Source: Laguncularia racemosa | Lineage: Eukaryota > Streptophyta > Magnoliopsida > Myrtales > Combretaceae | Reading direction: 5' to 3' | Assembly (NCBI GenBank): GCA_037954665.1 | Contig: JBBMOL010000178.1 | Span: forward strand, 954,451 to 1,018,450 | DNA length: 64,000 bases | Shown: piece after piece, positions 9,704 through 19,807 of the stretch | Position numbering within the stretch: the stretch's first letter is position 1 | Layout: each line of letters begins with the position of its first letter | Position numbers and translations under genes: made by a program | Notes under the pieces: model-generated | Databases searched by the model: none | Told to the model about the DNA's origin: nothing | Seen by the model: the letters and a program-made list of their open reading frames with translations, nothing else

Positions 9704-9708
9704 GAACT

Positions 9709-10473
9709 ATGTCGAGACAACATTCTCCGGAAGGTGAGAGGGGAAGGTTTGATGCTAGGTTAGTAATTGAGGCGTTGAGGGGAGAAATGAAGAGGATGTT
9801 CCAAGAAGGAATGGAACAAATTCATGAGACGGTAGAGCAAAGACTAGAGCAATCCACAAATGTATTCCAAGGGCGTAAGAGGGAGAGTTGTTCTAGGAGA
9901 GTATGGAGGGGTGGAGATGAAATGTCGGGTGATGACTTTGATGAGCCTTCTGTTGGGAGTCATAGAGGTTATAGTGGTCAGAATAGAGGGACTAGAGATT
10001 GGGAAGATAGAGGAGATAGGAATAGAGAGGATGATCAATTGAGTAGCATAAAGATGAAGATTCCTCCTTTCCAAGGGAAGAATGATCCCGAGGCGTATTT
10101 AGAATGGGAGAAAAAGGTGGAGATGGTGTTTGATTGTCACAACTATAGTGGGAGAAAGAAGGTGAAACTTGTTGCCATTGAATTTTCAGATTATGCTATA
10201 GTGTGGTGGGATCAATTAATGTTGAATAGAAGAAGGAGTGGCGAGCCACCTATTGAGTCTTGGGAGGAGATGAAAAGAGTGATGAGAAAGCGGTTTATAC
10301 CTGCGTATTACTATCGTGAATTGCACAAAAGTTGCAAACTCTGAGGCAGGGAAGCCGAAGTGTAGATGAGTACTTCAAGGAGATGGAAGTCACTATGATT
10401 AGGGCGAATGTAGAAGAGGATAGAGAGGCTACAATGGCTAGATTCCTTGCTGGGTTGAATAGAGAAATCCAAA
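9709..10473 (+). pseudogene. Gag capsid part of element B (two frameshifts)
   Basis: The start MSRQHSPEGERGRFDAR is chosen because it is shared with B2 and lies right after the putative acceptor site. A coiled or charged N-terminus is followed by a capsid domain: MKIPPFQGKNDPEAYLEW, VWWDQL and RFIPAYYYREL. The frame is lost at about 10335 by one extra base in CACAAAAGTTG. The continuation TLRQGSRSVDEYFKEMEVT is read in another frame, and a second extra base near 10478 (AATGTGGATTGAA) moves it to the downstream frame. Gag would package the RNA; this copy cannot make a full-length product. Confidence 0.85.
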
Positions 10474-11880
10474 ATGTGGATTGAATTGCAGCATTATGTA
10501 GAATTGGAGGATATGGTTCACATGGCTATAAAGGTTGAGAACCAGCACAAGCTGAAGGGTAGTAGTAGTGCACGATTTCAACAGGGTAATGGTTCATCCA
10601 CTTGGAAGACTAATCAATGGAAGAAGGAAGAAAAGCCTTTACCTACCAAACCAAAAGGGGAGCTGAGGCAAGCGGGTTCTACTCCTGGTAATCAAGGTAA
10701 CCCTGAATCTTCTACTTCTAGAAATCGTGACATTAGATGCTTTAAATGTCAAGGTAGAGGCCATATTGCTAGTCAATGTTCAAATAGGCGTGTGATGATT
10801 TTGCGTGATGATGGTGAGTATGAGACTGAGGGGGATAGTGAAGAAGATGATATGCCACCATTAGAGGATGCTAGTGATGATGAGGAGCCTGCAATGGGAA
10901 GGCTAGTGGCAGTAGTGAAGAGAGCTTTGAATGTGCAGGTGAAGGAAGAAGAGGAGGTGCAAAGGGAGAATATATTTCATACTAGATGTTATCTAGGAGA
11001 TCACATTTGTAGTTTGATTATTGATGGGGGAAGTTGCACCAATGTAGTGAGTAATTTTATTGTTGAGAGGCTGGGGCTCAAAACTGTTAGACACCCTAGT
11101 CCATATAAATTGCAGTGGTTGAATGATAGTGGTGAGACTAAGGTGAGTAAGCAAGCCTTGATTGGGTTTCGCATTGGTAGGTATGAGGATGAGGTGTTAT
11201 GTGATGTAGTGCCAATGCAAGCATGTCATGTGTTGTTGGGGAGGCCATGGCAATTTGATAGGAAGGTTGTTCATGATGGCTTTTCTAACAAGTATACGCT
11301 TGTTCACCAAGGAAAAACTTTTAACCTTAAACCTTTAACACCTAAACAAGTGTATGAGGACCAATTGCAGCTACAACAGTCATTTGCAAAACACAAGGTG
11401 AGTGAAAAGCAGAGTGAGAGTGAGAGAGCAAAAGACAATGAGAAGAAAAAGGAATATAAAAGTCAAGATCAAAAGGAAAAGGAGAGGAAGGCTGGAAAGA
11501 GTGTGAGGGGCCAAGTTGAAGGGGGATCAACTTTGGTGGTGAGTGAAATGGAGAGGGCAGCCTTGCAAAAGGAGAGTTGTGTGGCAAGAGCGAGTGTAGT
11601 GAGCAGAGCGTTAGTGATGAAGCAACCTATGTTGTTTCTGGTTTTTAAGGAAACATGTTTGACTACTAATGAATTATCTAACTCTTTGCCTAGTGTGGTT
11701 GTGTCTTTTGTGCAGGACTTTGAAGATGTCTTTCTTGAGGAGATTCCAAAGGATTACCACCTGTTCATGGTATTGAGCACCAGATTGACATTGTACCTGA
11801 AGCATCGATTCCAAACAAGCCAGCTTACAGGAACACCCCGGAGGAAGCAAAGGAACTCCAAAGGCAGGTTGAAGAATTAA
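10474..11880 (+). CDS. Gag zinc knuckle and protease of element B
   Basis: The open frame begins in the capsid C-terminus (IELQHYVELEDMVHMAIKVE) and continues to a CCHC knuckle CFKCQGRGHIASQC (about 10738-10779), an acidic linker, and an aspartic protease with LIIDGGSCTNVVS (about 11014-11052). LLGRPWQFDRKV follows at about 11233. The active site is DGG where most retroviral-type proteases have DSG or DTG, as in the A elements. A long Lys/Glu-rich linker leads to DFEDVFLEEIPK, the lead-in to reverse transcriptase. After this, near 11750, a frameshift turns the last 45 or so codons into an unrelated reading. Confidence 0.85.
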   Translation: MWIELQHYVELEDMVHMAIKVENQHKLKGSSSARFQQGNGSSTWKTNQWKKEEKPLPTKPKGELRQAGSTPGNQGNPESSTSRNRDIRCFKCQGRGHIASQCSNRRVMILRDDGEYETEGDSEEDDMPPLEDASDDEEPAMGRLVAVVKRALNVQVKEEEEVQRENIFHTRCYLGDHICSLIIDGGSCTNVVSNFIVERLGLKTVRHPSPYKLQWLNDSGETKVSKQALIGFRIGRYEDEVLCDVVPMQACHVLLGRPWQFDRKVVHDGFSNKYTLVHQGKTFNLKPLTPKQVYEDQLQLQQSFAKHKVSEKQSESERAKDNEKKKEYKSQDQKEKERKAGKSVRGQVEGGSTLVVSEMERAALQKESCVARASVVSRALVMKQPMLFLVFKETCLTTNELSNSLPSVVVSFVQDFEDVFLEEIPKDYHLFMVLSTRLTLYLKHRFQTSQLTGTPRRKQRNSKGRLKN

Positions 11881-12045
11881 TGGAGAAGGGGAACGTGAGG
11901 GAGAGCATGAGTCAATGTGCAGTGCTTGTGATTTTGGTGCCTAAGAAGGATGGGATATGGAGGATGCGTGTTGACTACCGCGCCATTAACAACCCTAAGG
12001 TAAAGTATCATCATCCCATTCCGTGTTTAGATGACTTCTTAGATT
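11750..12045 (+). pseudogene. Reverse transcriptase stump of element B
   Basis: From about 11880 the frame gives MEKGNVRESMSQCAV, VILVPKKDGIWRMRVDYR and AINNPKVKYHHPIP, the fingers part of a gypsy reverse transcriptase. It stops being homologous after CLDDFLDWL. The next residues are IPYEPWINISIDFLLGL, which is integrase. Compared with B2, everything from the palm (including the catalytic FDDIL), RNase H and the integrase HHCC region is absent. The joint lies at about 12045. Confidence 0.85.
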
Positions 12046-13175
12046 GGTTATATGAGTATAGTGTCATTCCTTATGAGCCTTGGATAAATATTTCCATAGA
12101 TTTTTTGTTAGGATTATCTAGGCCTAAGCATGGTCGAGATTCTAATTTTGTGATTGTGGATAGGATTTTTAAAATAGTTCATTTCATTCCTAGTCATAAA
12201 ACTGATGATGCTATATACATTGTTAAATTGTTCTTTAGAAAGGTATTGCGTCTGCATGGTATACCTAGTAGCATTGTTAGTGATCGGGATGTAAAGATTT
12301 CGAGTCATTATTGGAGAGTATTGTGGGAAAAGTTTGGAACTAAATGGATGTTTTCAACTATCTGTCACCTACAAACTGATGGGCAAATTGATGTGGTTAA
12401 CAGGACATTAATTCAATTGTTAGGGGCAATCATAGAGAAGAACATTAGGACTTGGAAGGATTGCCTACCATTTGCGGAGTTTGCATGTAATAGGGCTTTA
12501 AATAACATTATTCATTGTTCACCATATGAGATTGTGTATGGTTTTAATCCATTGGTTACTATTTATTTATTGCCATTGCAACTTAACAAGTTTGTGAGTT
12601 TTGATGTTGATTTTAAGATAGATGTTGTGAGAAGGATAAACATTGAGCAAAGAACTGAGCAGTATGTGAAACAAGCCAACAAGGACTGTCAACAAGCTGT
12701 TTCTGAACCTGGAGATTGGATTTGGGTTCACATGCGCAAAGAGCAGATTCCCGTACAGCGTAGATCTAAATTACTTCCTAGAAGCGATGGACCAATTCAA
12801 ATTCTTGAGTACATCCATGATATAGTATACAAGAAAGATTTACCAGGTAAGTATCCAGTAAGTGTCACGTTTAATGTTATTGATCTGAGTCCATTTGATG
12901 CAGTAAATGATTTGAGGACAAATCCTTTTCAAGAGGAGGGGAATGATGAGATCCGGGATGAGAGCCAAGCCGGAAGAAGAAACGTGGATCCTCTTAAAGT
13001 GCCACCTGGACCGATCATAAGAAATCGAGCAAAACGATTCAAGGAAGCACTTAACGGGTTGATAAAGGTTGTCCATGAAGCCGGAAAGGATTGGAGCAAT
13101 CATGAAGTTGGAACGGATTGGAACAACCATTGGAAGACCCTTGCTTTTGTACAAGTTATACTGGACACGAGTTGA
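12046..13175 (+). CDS. Integrase core and LTR-encoded C-terminal tail of element B
   Basis: The frame continues from the reverse transcriptase stump. The integrase core has the first Asp in INISIDFLLGL and the second in SIVSDRDVK. The third catalytic position reads QTDGQIDVVNRT, with Asp where B2 has Glu (QTDGQTEVVNRT). The C-terminal domain has WVHMRKEQIPVQRRSKLLPR and FNVIDLSPFDAVNDLRTNPF. The frame then crosses into the 3' LTR at 12944 and encodes VPPGPIIRNRAKRFKEALNG plus about 50 more residues. A basic tail encoded by the LTR is known from CRM-type chromoviruses, where a CR motif is thought to guide insertion. I infer but cannot prove that role here. Confidence 0.8.
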
Positions 13176-13687
13176 AGAGGGCGTGTACTTTCAAGGCACG
13201 GCCGTGTAGGACTCTCAAGATTGCCTAGAATCATACACGGCTAGATACACGGTTAAAAGGCACGGCCGTGTATGGAGTCAAGCAAATCCACAGAAAGATA
13301 CACGGCTAAAGTACACGGGCGTGTATGTTTCCAGAAGTTGCACAGACAAGTACACGGCCAAAGTACACGGGCGTGTACACAGGCCGTGTATCCCCTGTCG
13401 GCCAGCTTGTTCTGTTTCGCATTTTTATGTCACTTAACTAAACTACGTCGTTTTGGACTTGTTTTTTACATGAATTGTAACCCTAGTATAAAAGCTCCTA
13501 GGGTTTAGAACATTAGAGAAAAGACATCATTGAACATTAAACACTTTTGAGAGGCACCTCTCTTGGTTCTTCAAGAAATTAATTCGAACTTATCGGATTG
13601 ATTTCCGTGGCGTTCATCCCGACTTATCAATCGATTTTCCATCCCGATTGTGGCGTCTTCACTTTTATACCAAGGTTCTTGTCTCGC
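12944..13687 (+). repeat. 3' LTR of element B, first part
   Basis: It starts TGATGAGATCCGGG after the polypurine tract AGAGGAGGGGAA and matches 8318-9060. It ends at TTGTCTCGC, where A1 is inserted; the remaining 111 bp are at 17529-17639. Confidence 0.9.
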
Positions 13688-14728
13688 TGATAGAAATCAA
13701 AATCCGACAAGACTTATCATTAGGGCAATAACTAAAGGATTTCGAATCTTGGCGATGAGGACCTATTTTGAGCAAATCGACCCCGGAATTATTTATATAC
13801 TAACCTCTTTTATCTTATTCATGTATTTTATATTCCAACAGGAATACTTATCATGCTTTACAGGGCAATGGACAAACTCACTTAAACTCAGCTTGTGGGT
13901 TATCCATGGACCGACCTGAACCGGCGATGAGTTGGGCCGATGGATCCTATAGAAGACCGGCATCATGAAGAGCATTTCTTTTATGTATTTTTCATTTTAT
14001 GAACTATTTTAGTTGTATTTTGGTTTTGGGACACTTTTATTTCTTTGTAACTTTCATTTAGGGTTAGCCACCTTAAAAGTGGCAAACTTGTAATTTTGAG
14101 CACTTTTTTAACCCTAGAAGTAGCAAGTATAAATACTTGCTTAAGAGAGGGTTTAGGGGAGCTTATTTTGGCAGAACATACACCTCTTTTCACGTGTGAA
14201 TTAGGGTTCATACCTTGGTTCCAACTCTTATCAATTTCAATTCCAAGACTTGAAATTGTGGCGAGTGCAACATCTTGAAATTGTGAGTTATATCAATTTC
14301 ATTTTGTTGTGATTTCTTTTCTTCTCTAGTGTGTTGTATCTAGGGTTGATTAGAGATAGTTCTTGGTCAGATTTACATCTTATGGTACACGAATTCTTGT
14401 GATTATTTGAAGTACTTATCATTTGATTTGGATCATCATTGAAAAGTTTCCTTGAAAACGTGAATTTCACCATTTAGAAAAGGAATCTTACTTTACGGTT
14501 TTCTTTGTCAAATTGAGGCTTCATTTGTGTGGATTATATGAAATTAGAGTGTTGTTAGAAGCCATTTCCATTGTGGTATTCAGATTATATCATTAGTTGT
14601 TTGAATTTCATCATTTCATCATTAGGTTTCATTTGAAAAGTACCATTTTTGGATCCGATTTTGCCTAGACTTGAGATATCTTTTCTTAAGTCTTTTGGAT
14701 GTGCTTTTAAGAGTGATTAGGCACATCA
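13688..14728 (+). repeat. 5' LTR of A1 (1041 bp)
   Basis: It begins TGATAGAAATC and ends GGCACATCA. Likely U3 and promoter elements lie before the TATA motif at 14127, followed by TTGTGGCGAGTGC (about 14257), a motif shared with the other A LTRs. Short open stretches within it are not genes. Confidence 0.93.
14123..14140 (+). promoter_or_regulatory. TATA box inside a palindrome, A1 5' LTR
   Basis: GCAAGTATAAATACTTGC: the arms GCAAGTAT and ATACTTGC are inverted repeats around a TATAAATA core. The motif recurs in the A LTRs at about 831, 7770, 16918, 29427, 37889, 41710, 46117, 53141 and 58074, and at 26060 with one change, so it is a conserved promoter feature. Confidence 0.75.
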
Positions 14729-15526
14729 TCTTTTTGGTATCAGAGCTCTTGTTGAGAGAAGGGAATTGGTTGTATTCAATTTCGTGGAAGTGATCAACAA
14801 TTAGGGTTGATCAAGTGGAAAAAACGCAATTGTGTAGTTGTTGTTGTTGTTGTAGTTTGAGATTGCGAAATTGCTTTGGATTGGGATTTGATTTGCTGAT
14901 TGTTGGAGTTGATTTGGGAAGGTTATTATATCACTTTGTGGACACTAATTCACGTGGAAGGCAGAAGTACAAAGTGAAGTTACTTTAGCAAATTGTTTTG
15001 AAATTGTGAAACTTACCAATTGTTGCCGTGTAGTAGCTTGTGGCGTGTGGAGTTGTGAGGTTTGTTGTTTGAATTCCCCTGTGTAATTCTGAATTTGTGA
15101 AGTTAAATTTGCAGATTACATTAAGTTTGGTTAGTAAGGAATTATTTGAATTCAAATCATATGCAATTAAGTTGTGGGAGTTAATGATTGCTATTTGAAT
15201 TTGAATTCATTGTTACCAATTGAGGAAGGCTTGCAATAAGTGAAGTTATTTGAAATTCAAATTGTAAGTTGCTGCCTATATTGGGATTCGGAATTCATTT
15301 TGGAAAGCTACTTATTAATCTCTTGTCTTCATTATTTGGCGTAGAAGTTGAAGATTACTTGTATTCATTATTCCCTTGGTTGTTGCCGTGGAAGTGTTAC
15401 ATATTAATTGTAGTTGTTACTTTTGTGTTGCCGTGGAGTGAACTTGTGGAAATTGAAAATTGTTGCACCGTGATCTTAAAAGGAGTAGGGAATATTGTAC
15501 ACGTGTTGATTGAGTTGAATTTCACA
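14729..15526 (+). other. Untranslated leader of A1 with primer-binding site
   Basis: TGGTATCAGAGC at 14735-14746 is an initiator tRNA-Met primer site. The remaining 780 bp are T/G-rich and have no gag-like coding. Words such as TTGCCGTGGA and GTTGTTGTTGTTGT recur, and similar leaders occur in A3 and A6. Confidence 0.85.
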
Positions 15527-16714
15527 ATGTCTAGTGAAATGCTTCAATATGCTAATGTATTGCGACGTTCATTAAGTACACTTGCTAGTAAGGAGGAAGA
15601 ACAAAGGGAAAATTTGTTCCACACTTCTTGTAGGATACAAGGAAATTTGTGTGTCCTAATAATAGATGGTGGTAGTTGTACTAATGTAGTAGCTGCATCG
15701 TTGGTATCGAAGCTAAAGCTTTCAACTATTCCACATCCTAAACCTTACAAACTACATTGGCTTAATGAACAAGGGAGTTTGTATGTTACCTAAAGAGCTA
15801 GGGTACCCTTCAGTGTAGGGCAAAAGTATTGTGATGAAATTGAGTGTGATATCTTGCCCATGTGTGCATCTCATATTTTGCTTGGCAGACCTTGGTTATA
15901 TGACAGGAGGGTCTTACATGATGGCTTCAGAAATACATATATGTTTCAAAAGGACGGCAAGCGAATTATTCTGAATCTTATGCCACCTTCAGAGGTCCAT
16001 AATGTCCAGCAACAGATTAATCAACCATCAGAGGCTAAGAAGGCTTTGATTCAAAATAACGTCTCTGAGGGGAAAAAGGTATTGTTGATGGAACAGAGTC
16101 AGATGGGTCAATCATTAGAGAGCCAGACTGTTCAGGGACAGTTATGTTCACCTTCAGAGGTTTTAAAGGGTAATGAGCAGTTGGGCCAACCATTAGAAGA
16201 CCTTGAGGATCAGCATCATATAGATGAGTTGGAAAAAGAGGAAACAAACTCGATGGAATGGATTGAGACAGGGGAGACATCAGTAGATAATGAGTCCATG
16301 TTTGTGTTGCAGTTGAGATACATCCTAGAAATGGAGGAGAGAAAACAATCACCTACTATGCTATTCCAGATATTGGGATTCTGCAAAGATACTTCTTCAG
16401 ATGGATTGCTTTTAGAAAATAGAGTCTCTACTGCATTCGATTTTCCAGATTTGAGGACAAATCTTTTTGAGGCCCGAGGAGATGATAGGAATCAAAATCC
16501 GACAAGACTTATCAGTAGGGCAATAACTAAAGGATTTCGAATCTTGGCGATGAGGACCTATTTTGAGCAAATCGACCCCGGAATTATTTATATACTAACC
16601 TCTTTTATCTTATTCATGTATTTTATATTCCAACAGGAATACTTATCATGCTTTACAGGGCAATGGACAAACTCACTTAAACTCAGCTTGTGGGTTATCC
16701 ATGGACCGACCTGA
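15527..16714 (+). CDS. Protease with C-terminal tail of A1 (one in-frame stop)
   Basis: The start MSSEMLQYANVLRR is chosen because A6 and A3 begin the same way (MSSEMFHYANVLRQ). The order is: a short helical N-terminus, EEEQRENLFHTSCRIQGN, the aspartic protease site LIIDGGSCTNVVAASLVS, then ILLGRPWLYDRRVLHDGF. A Gln/Glu-rich linker with repeated SQPSE and GQPLED-like words follows, then RYILEMEERKQSP and DFPDLRTNLFEARGDD. The frame enters the 3' LTR at 16483 and adds the basic segment RNQNPTRLISRAITKGF. The only break is TAA at 15791-15793, where A6 has Gln (CAA in the sense strand), a C-to-T change. The frame is otherwise open across about 1.2 kb. It may supply protease activity or a chaperone or adaptor function; the role is unknown. 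Confidence 0.85.
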
Positions 16715-17523
16715 ACCGGCGATGAGTTGGGCCGATGGATCCTATAGAAGACCGGCATCATGAAGAGCATTTCTTTTATGTATTTTTCATTTTATGAACT
16801 ATTTTAGTTGTATTTTGGTTTTGGGACACTTTTATTTCTTTGTAACTTTCATTTAGGGTTAGCCACCTTAAAAGTGGCAAACTTGTAATTTTGAGCACTT
16901 TTTTAACCCTAGAAGTAGCAAGTATAAATACTTGCTTAAGAGAGGGTTTAGGGGAGCTTATTTTGGCAGAACATACACCTCTTTTCACGTGTGAATTAGG
17001 GTTCATACCTTGGTTCCAACTCTTATCAATTTCAATTCCAAGACTTGAAATTGTGGCGAGTGCAACATCTTGAAATTGTGAGTTATATCAATTTCATTTT
17101 GTTGTGATTTCTTTTCTTCTCTAGTGTGTTGTATCTAGGGTTGATTAGAGATAGTTCTTGGTCAGATTTACATCTTATGGTACACGAATTCTTGTGATTA
17201 TTTGAAGTACTTATCATTTGATTTGGATCATCATTGAAAAGTTTCCTTGAAAACGTGAATTTCACCATTTAGAAAAGGAATCTTACTTTACGGTTTTCTT
17301 TGTCAAATTGAGGCTTCATTTGTGTGGATTATATGAAATTAGAGTGTTGTTAGAAGCCATTTCCATTGTGGTATTCAGATTATATCATTAGTTGTTTGAA
17401 TTTCATCATTTCATCATTAGGTTTCATTTGAAAAGTACCATTTTTGGATCCGATTTTGCCTAGACTTGAGATATCTTTTCTTAAGTCTTTTGGATGTGCT
17501 TTTAAGAGTGATTAGGCACATCA
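16483..17523 (+). repeat. 3' LTR of A1 (1041 bp)
   Basis: It follows the purine-rich GGCCCGAGGAGA (16471-16482) and matches the 5' LTR apart from two positions near the start. It is followed by the CTCGC duplication and the remaining 111 bp of the B LTR. Confidence 0.93.
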
Positions 17524-17528
17524 CTCGC

Positions 17529-17639
17529 TTATAGACAACGGGTCGCGGTTTTCCACTTTAGGTGTTTGGGCGTCTTAGGCAACGAATTTCCGAACGTATT
17601 GGTATTGGGTTTCGTCACGAGTTGGCGTGGTTCGTATCA
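17529..17639 (+). repeat. 3' LTR of element B, last part
   Basis: It continues TTATAGACAACGGGTCGCGG exactly as in the 5' LTR after 9060 and ends TGGTTCGTATCA, followed by the GATAG duplication. Confidence 0.92.
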
Positions 17640-19428
17640 GATAGGGGTGATTAGGTCTTTCCCCAACTAGGATATATAAGCCTACTTAACCTAGTGTTTC
17701 CTTCCTTTCCCTCATTTGCACAGTTACAACCTAAGAAAAACTCTAGAGACCCATAAGTGACTTGAAGGATCACAACGAGATTAACCCCTTTTGTATTTGG
17801 TAAGAATTTAAATCGTCAATCCATTTAGTTCTGATGATGAATTATGAATCTAAGATTTATTAGTCATGTATTAATAAAAATCAAAACGAAGAACGAGATG
17901 GATTAAGTGCAAGATCGAGCACTTGAAAGATTCCGATGATAAAATCAAACCAAGTAAGTACATAAGACTCTAATTATGCATTATAATTAGTAGATACTTT
18001 GATCGATTAAGCTTAGAATCATAAAATTTAGGCTTAGGAATGAATTTGGAGAAAAGGGAATAAGGGTTTATGACGAATAGTGTGTACATGGTCAAATGTA
18101 TGCTTATGTACCTGCCTGTTTAGAAACACAAGTGTGTATTGAAAGGTACAAGGACGAAAGACATGCTCATGTAGTTGGGTGTGTCAAAATTACAAAAATC
18201 CATAGAAAGGTATATGGCTAGATATACGACCGTGTACTTAAGCGTGTTGAAATGGCAATTTTACATAGAAAAGTACATAGTTGATATACGACCGTGTATT
18301 TAAGCATGCTGAAATGATGAGATCACATAGAAAGATATACGGCCACTAACACGATTGTGCTCTAGCCTTTATTCCTCTGTATGGCCTCTCACATGACCGT
18401 ATTGCCATGGAATACTTATACCTTAATCCTACTTTGTATTTCCATTATTCTAAACTAAGATATATGTAAGATAAGACCCCAAGGAAGCGATTATAAAATT
18501 AGAATATACCTAATCAATTAGTAAATTTAGATTAATTGTAGAATAAAACTAAGTTTAGTTCTTTATACTTAAGCAGGTCTATATTCCTTTCCCAATGATA
18601 CAAGAGACTACAGTAGGAGCACTTCTTCAATTACATGTTTTCCTTATTCTACTGGTTATGATGGTTAGTGTAGTTGCATAATGAGTTTAATTGAATGTTA
18701 GAGTTAAATGTGTATGTTGCTTGTGTTTGGCTCGGCTTAGGGGCTCGTAGTGGTAGATCTTTAGGGGGAATCTCGATGATCGATATGTCGCGTTTTCCCT
18801 ATTGGAGTAATGTAACGAAATGATTTAGGGTAGACTAGGATTAGGTGGGGCCTACAGTGGCAATTCCCATTTAGGGTGATATCTATGTAAATTCTGTATG
18901 TGAATCAGTATCATGAGTACCCCTATGTTGTATGTTGATTAATTGAAGATAATAATTTAATAACTTGATATGTATAACTATTGCATTTATGCATGTGGAT
19001 ATTGTTGATTGTGTGGCACGTGCATGTTTGTGTGGTACTCACGTATTGGGCTTATGCTCATCCTTTTTTATTTTTTAGTTGCAGGCGAGAATGATGAACA
19101 CATTGACTATGATGAGAATGAGAATTTAGTGGGACTTTATGTGAATGAATATGGAAGAGAACACTATTATTATTTTGATGAAGAATAGTACAAAAATCAT
19201 TGATGAATCTCCCATAGAATTTTATGTTACTGATTTGAGGATATGGAAATAATCATTAGACCTTTTACTTTGTTAATTATTATATGTTGATGTAATATTA
19301 GTATAAATGTAACATGGAGATGAATAGGTTTAAATTTGTATGGAGATTTAGAGCCTTAGCATGTCACTATATAGTAGCGATGTATGGCGAGTTATGATGT
19401 CCTAGGTTCTAGGGTGTTATAGCTTAGG

Positions 19429-19439
19429 TGGTATCAGAG
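19429..19439 (+). promoter_or_regulatory. Primer-binding site of C (initiator tRNA-Met)
   Basis: TGGTATCAGAG occurs eight bases after the LTR end at 19421. The leader 19440-19807 is AT-rich and holds no gene. Confidence 0.8.
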
Positions 19440-19807
19440 TTGTGGTTTTGATCAATAGAAAATAGGTTTGTAATCTATGGAGCTTAGGTTTGATGATCTT
19501 TAGAATTAAGTGATGATCAATAAGTATAGGTTTCAATAAGTAGAAAGTAAGTTGAGATCATTAGAAGAATTAAGTACTTAATTTAAAAAAAAACAAGAAA
19601 TAAAGAGTGGGTAAATTACGAGATGGTTTTTTGTTTTATTTTACTTCAATTATTTTATATAATTGTACTTTTCTTTAAATTCCTGTTTTATTTATGTATA
19701 TACATGTATATATGTGTAGACATATGTATACATGGATATATACTATCACTAACTCCCCAGACTAACTTTAACTTTTGAAACCATTTTGTTGTCTCATCTA
19801 AAAAAGA

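Larger units (their letters stand above)
13688..17523 (+). mobile_element. Element A1: complete, young, protease-only LTR retrotransposon
   Basis: The two 1041-bp LTRs are 13688-14728 and 16483-17523. CTCGC at 13683-13687 is repeated at 17524-17528, and the empty site is visible in the 5' LTR of B (9056-9060). I see only two LTR mismatches (13694/16489 A/G and 13720/16515 T/G). The interior is just 1754 bp: a primer site, a leader of about 800 bp and one frame with a protease and a C-terminal tail. There is no gag, reverse transcriptase, RNase H or integrase. It must have been copied and integrated by proteins from other elements. Confidence 0.93.
8318..17639 (+). mobile_element. Element B (probably CRM-like gypsy), inserted in the 5' LTR of C
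   Basis: It is bounded by GATAG at 8313-8317 and 17640-17644. The LTRs are 8318-9171 and 12944-13687 plus 17529-17639, which add up to 854 and 855 bp and differ at about a dozen positions by eye. The interior has a primer site, an A-rich leader, gag, a zinc knuckle, protease, a stump of reverse transcriptase and the integrase core. Reverse transcriptase from the palm onward, RNase H and the integrase zinc-binding region are deleted at about 12045. The 3' LTR is interrupted by A1. The element cannot copy itself without help. Confidence 0.9.
7264..19421 (+). repeat. 5' LTR of element C, in three pieces
   Basis: The pieces are 7264-7298, 8225-8317 and 17645-19421, about 1.9 kb in total once A5 and B are removed. 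The part at 18080-18420 contains a decayed array of ACACGGCCGTGT-like words (GATATACGACCGTGTA occurs twice). The same array is present at 24390-24690 in the 3' LTR. The segment holds no gene. Confidence 0.75.
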
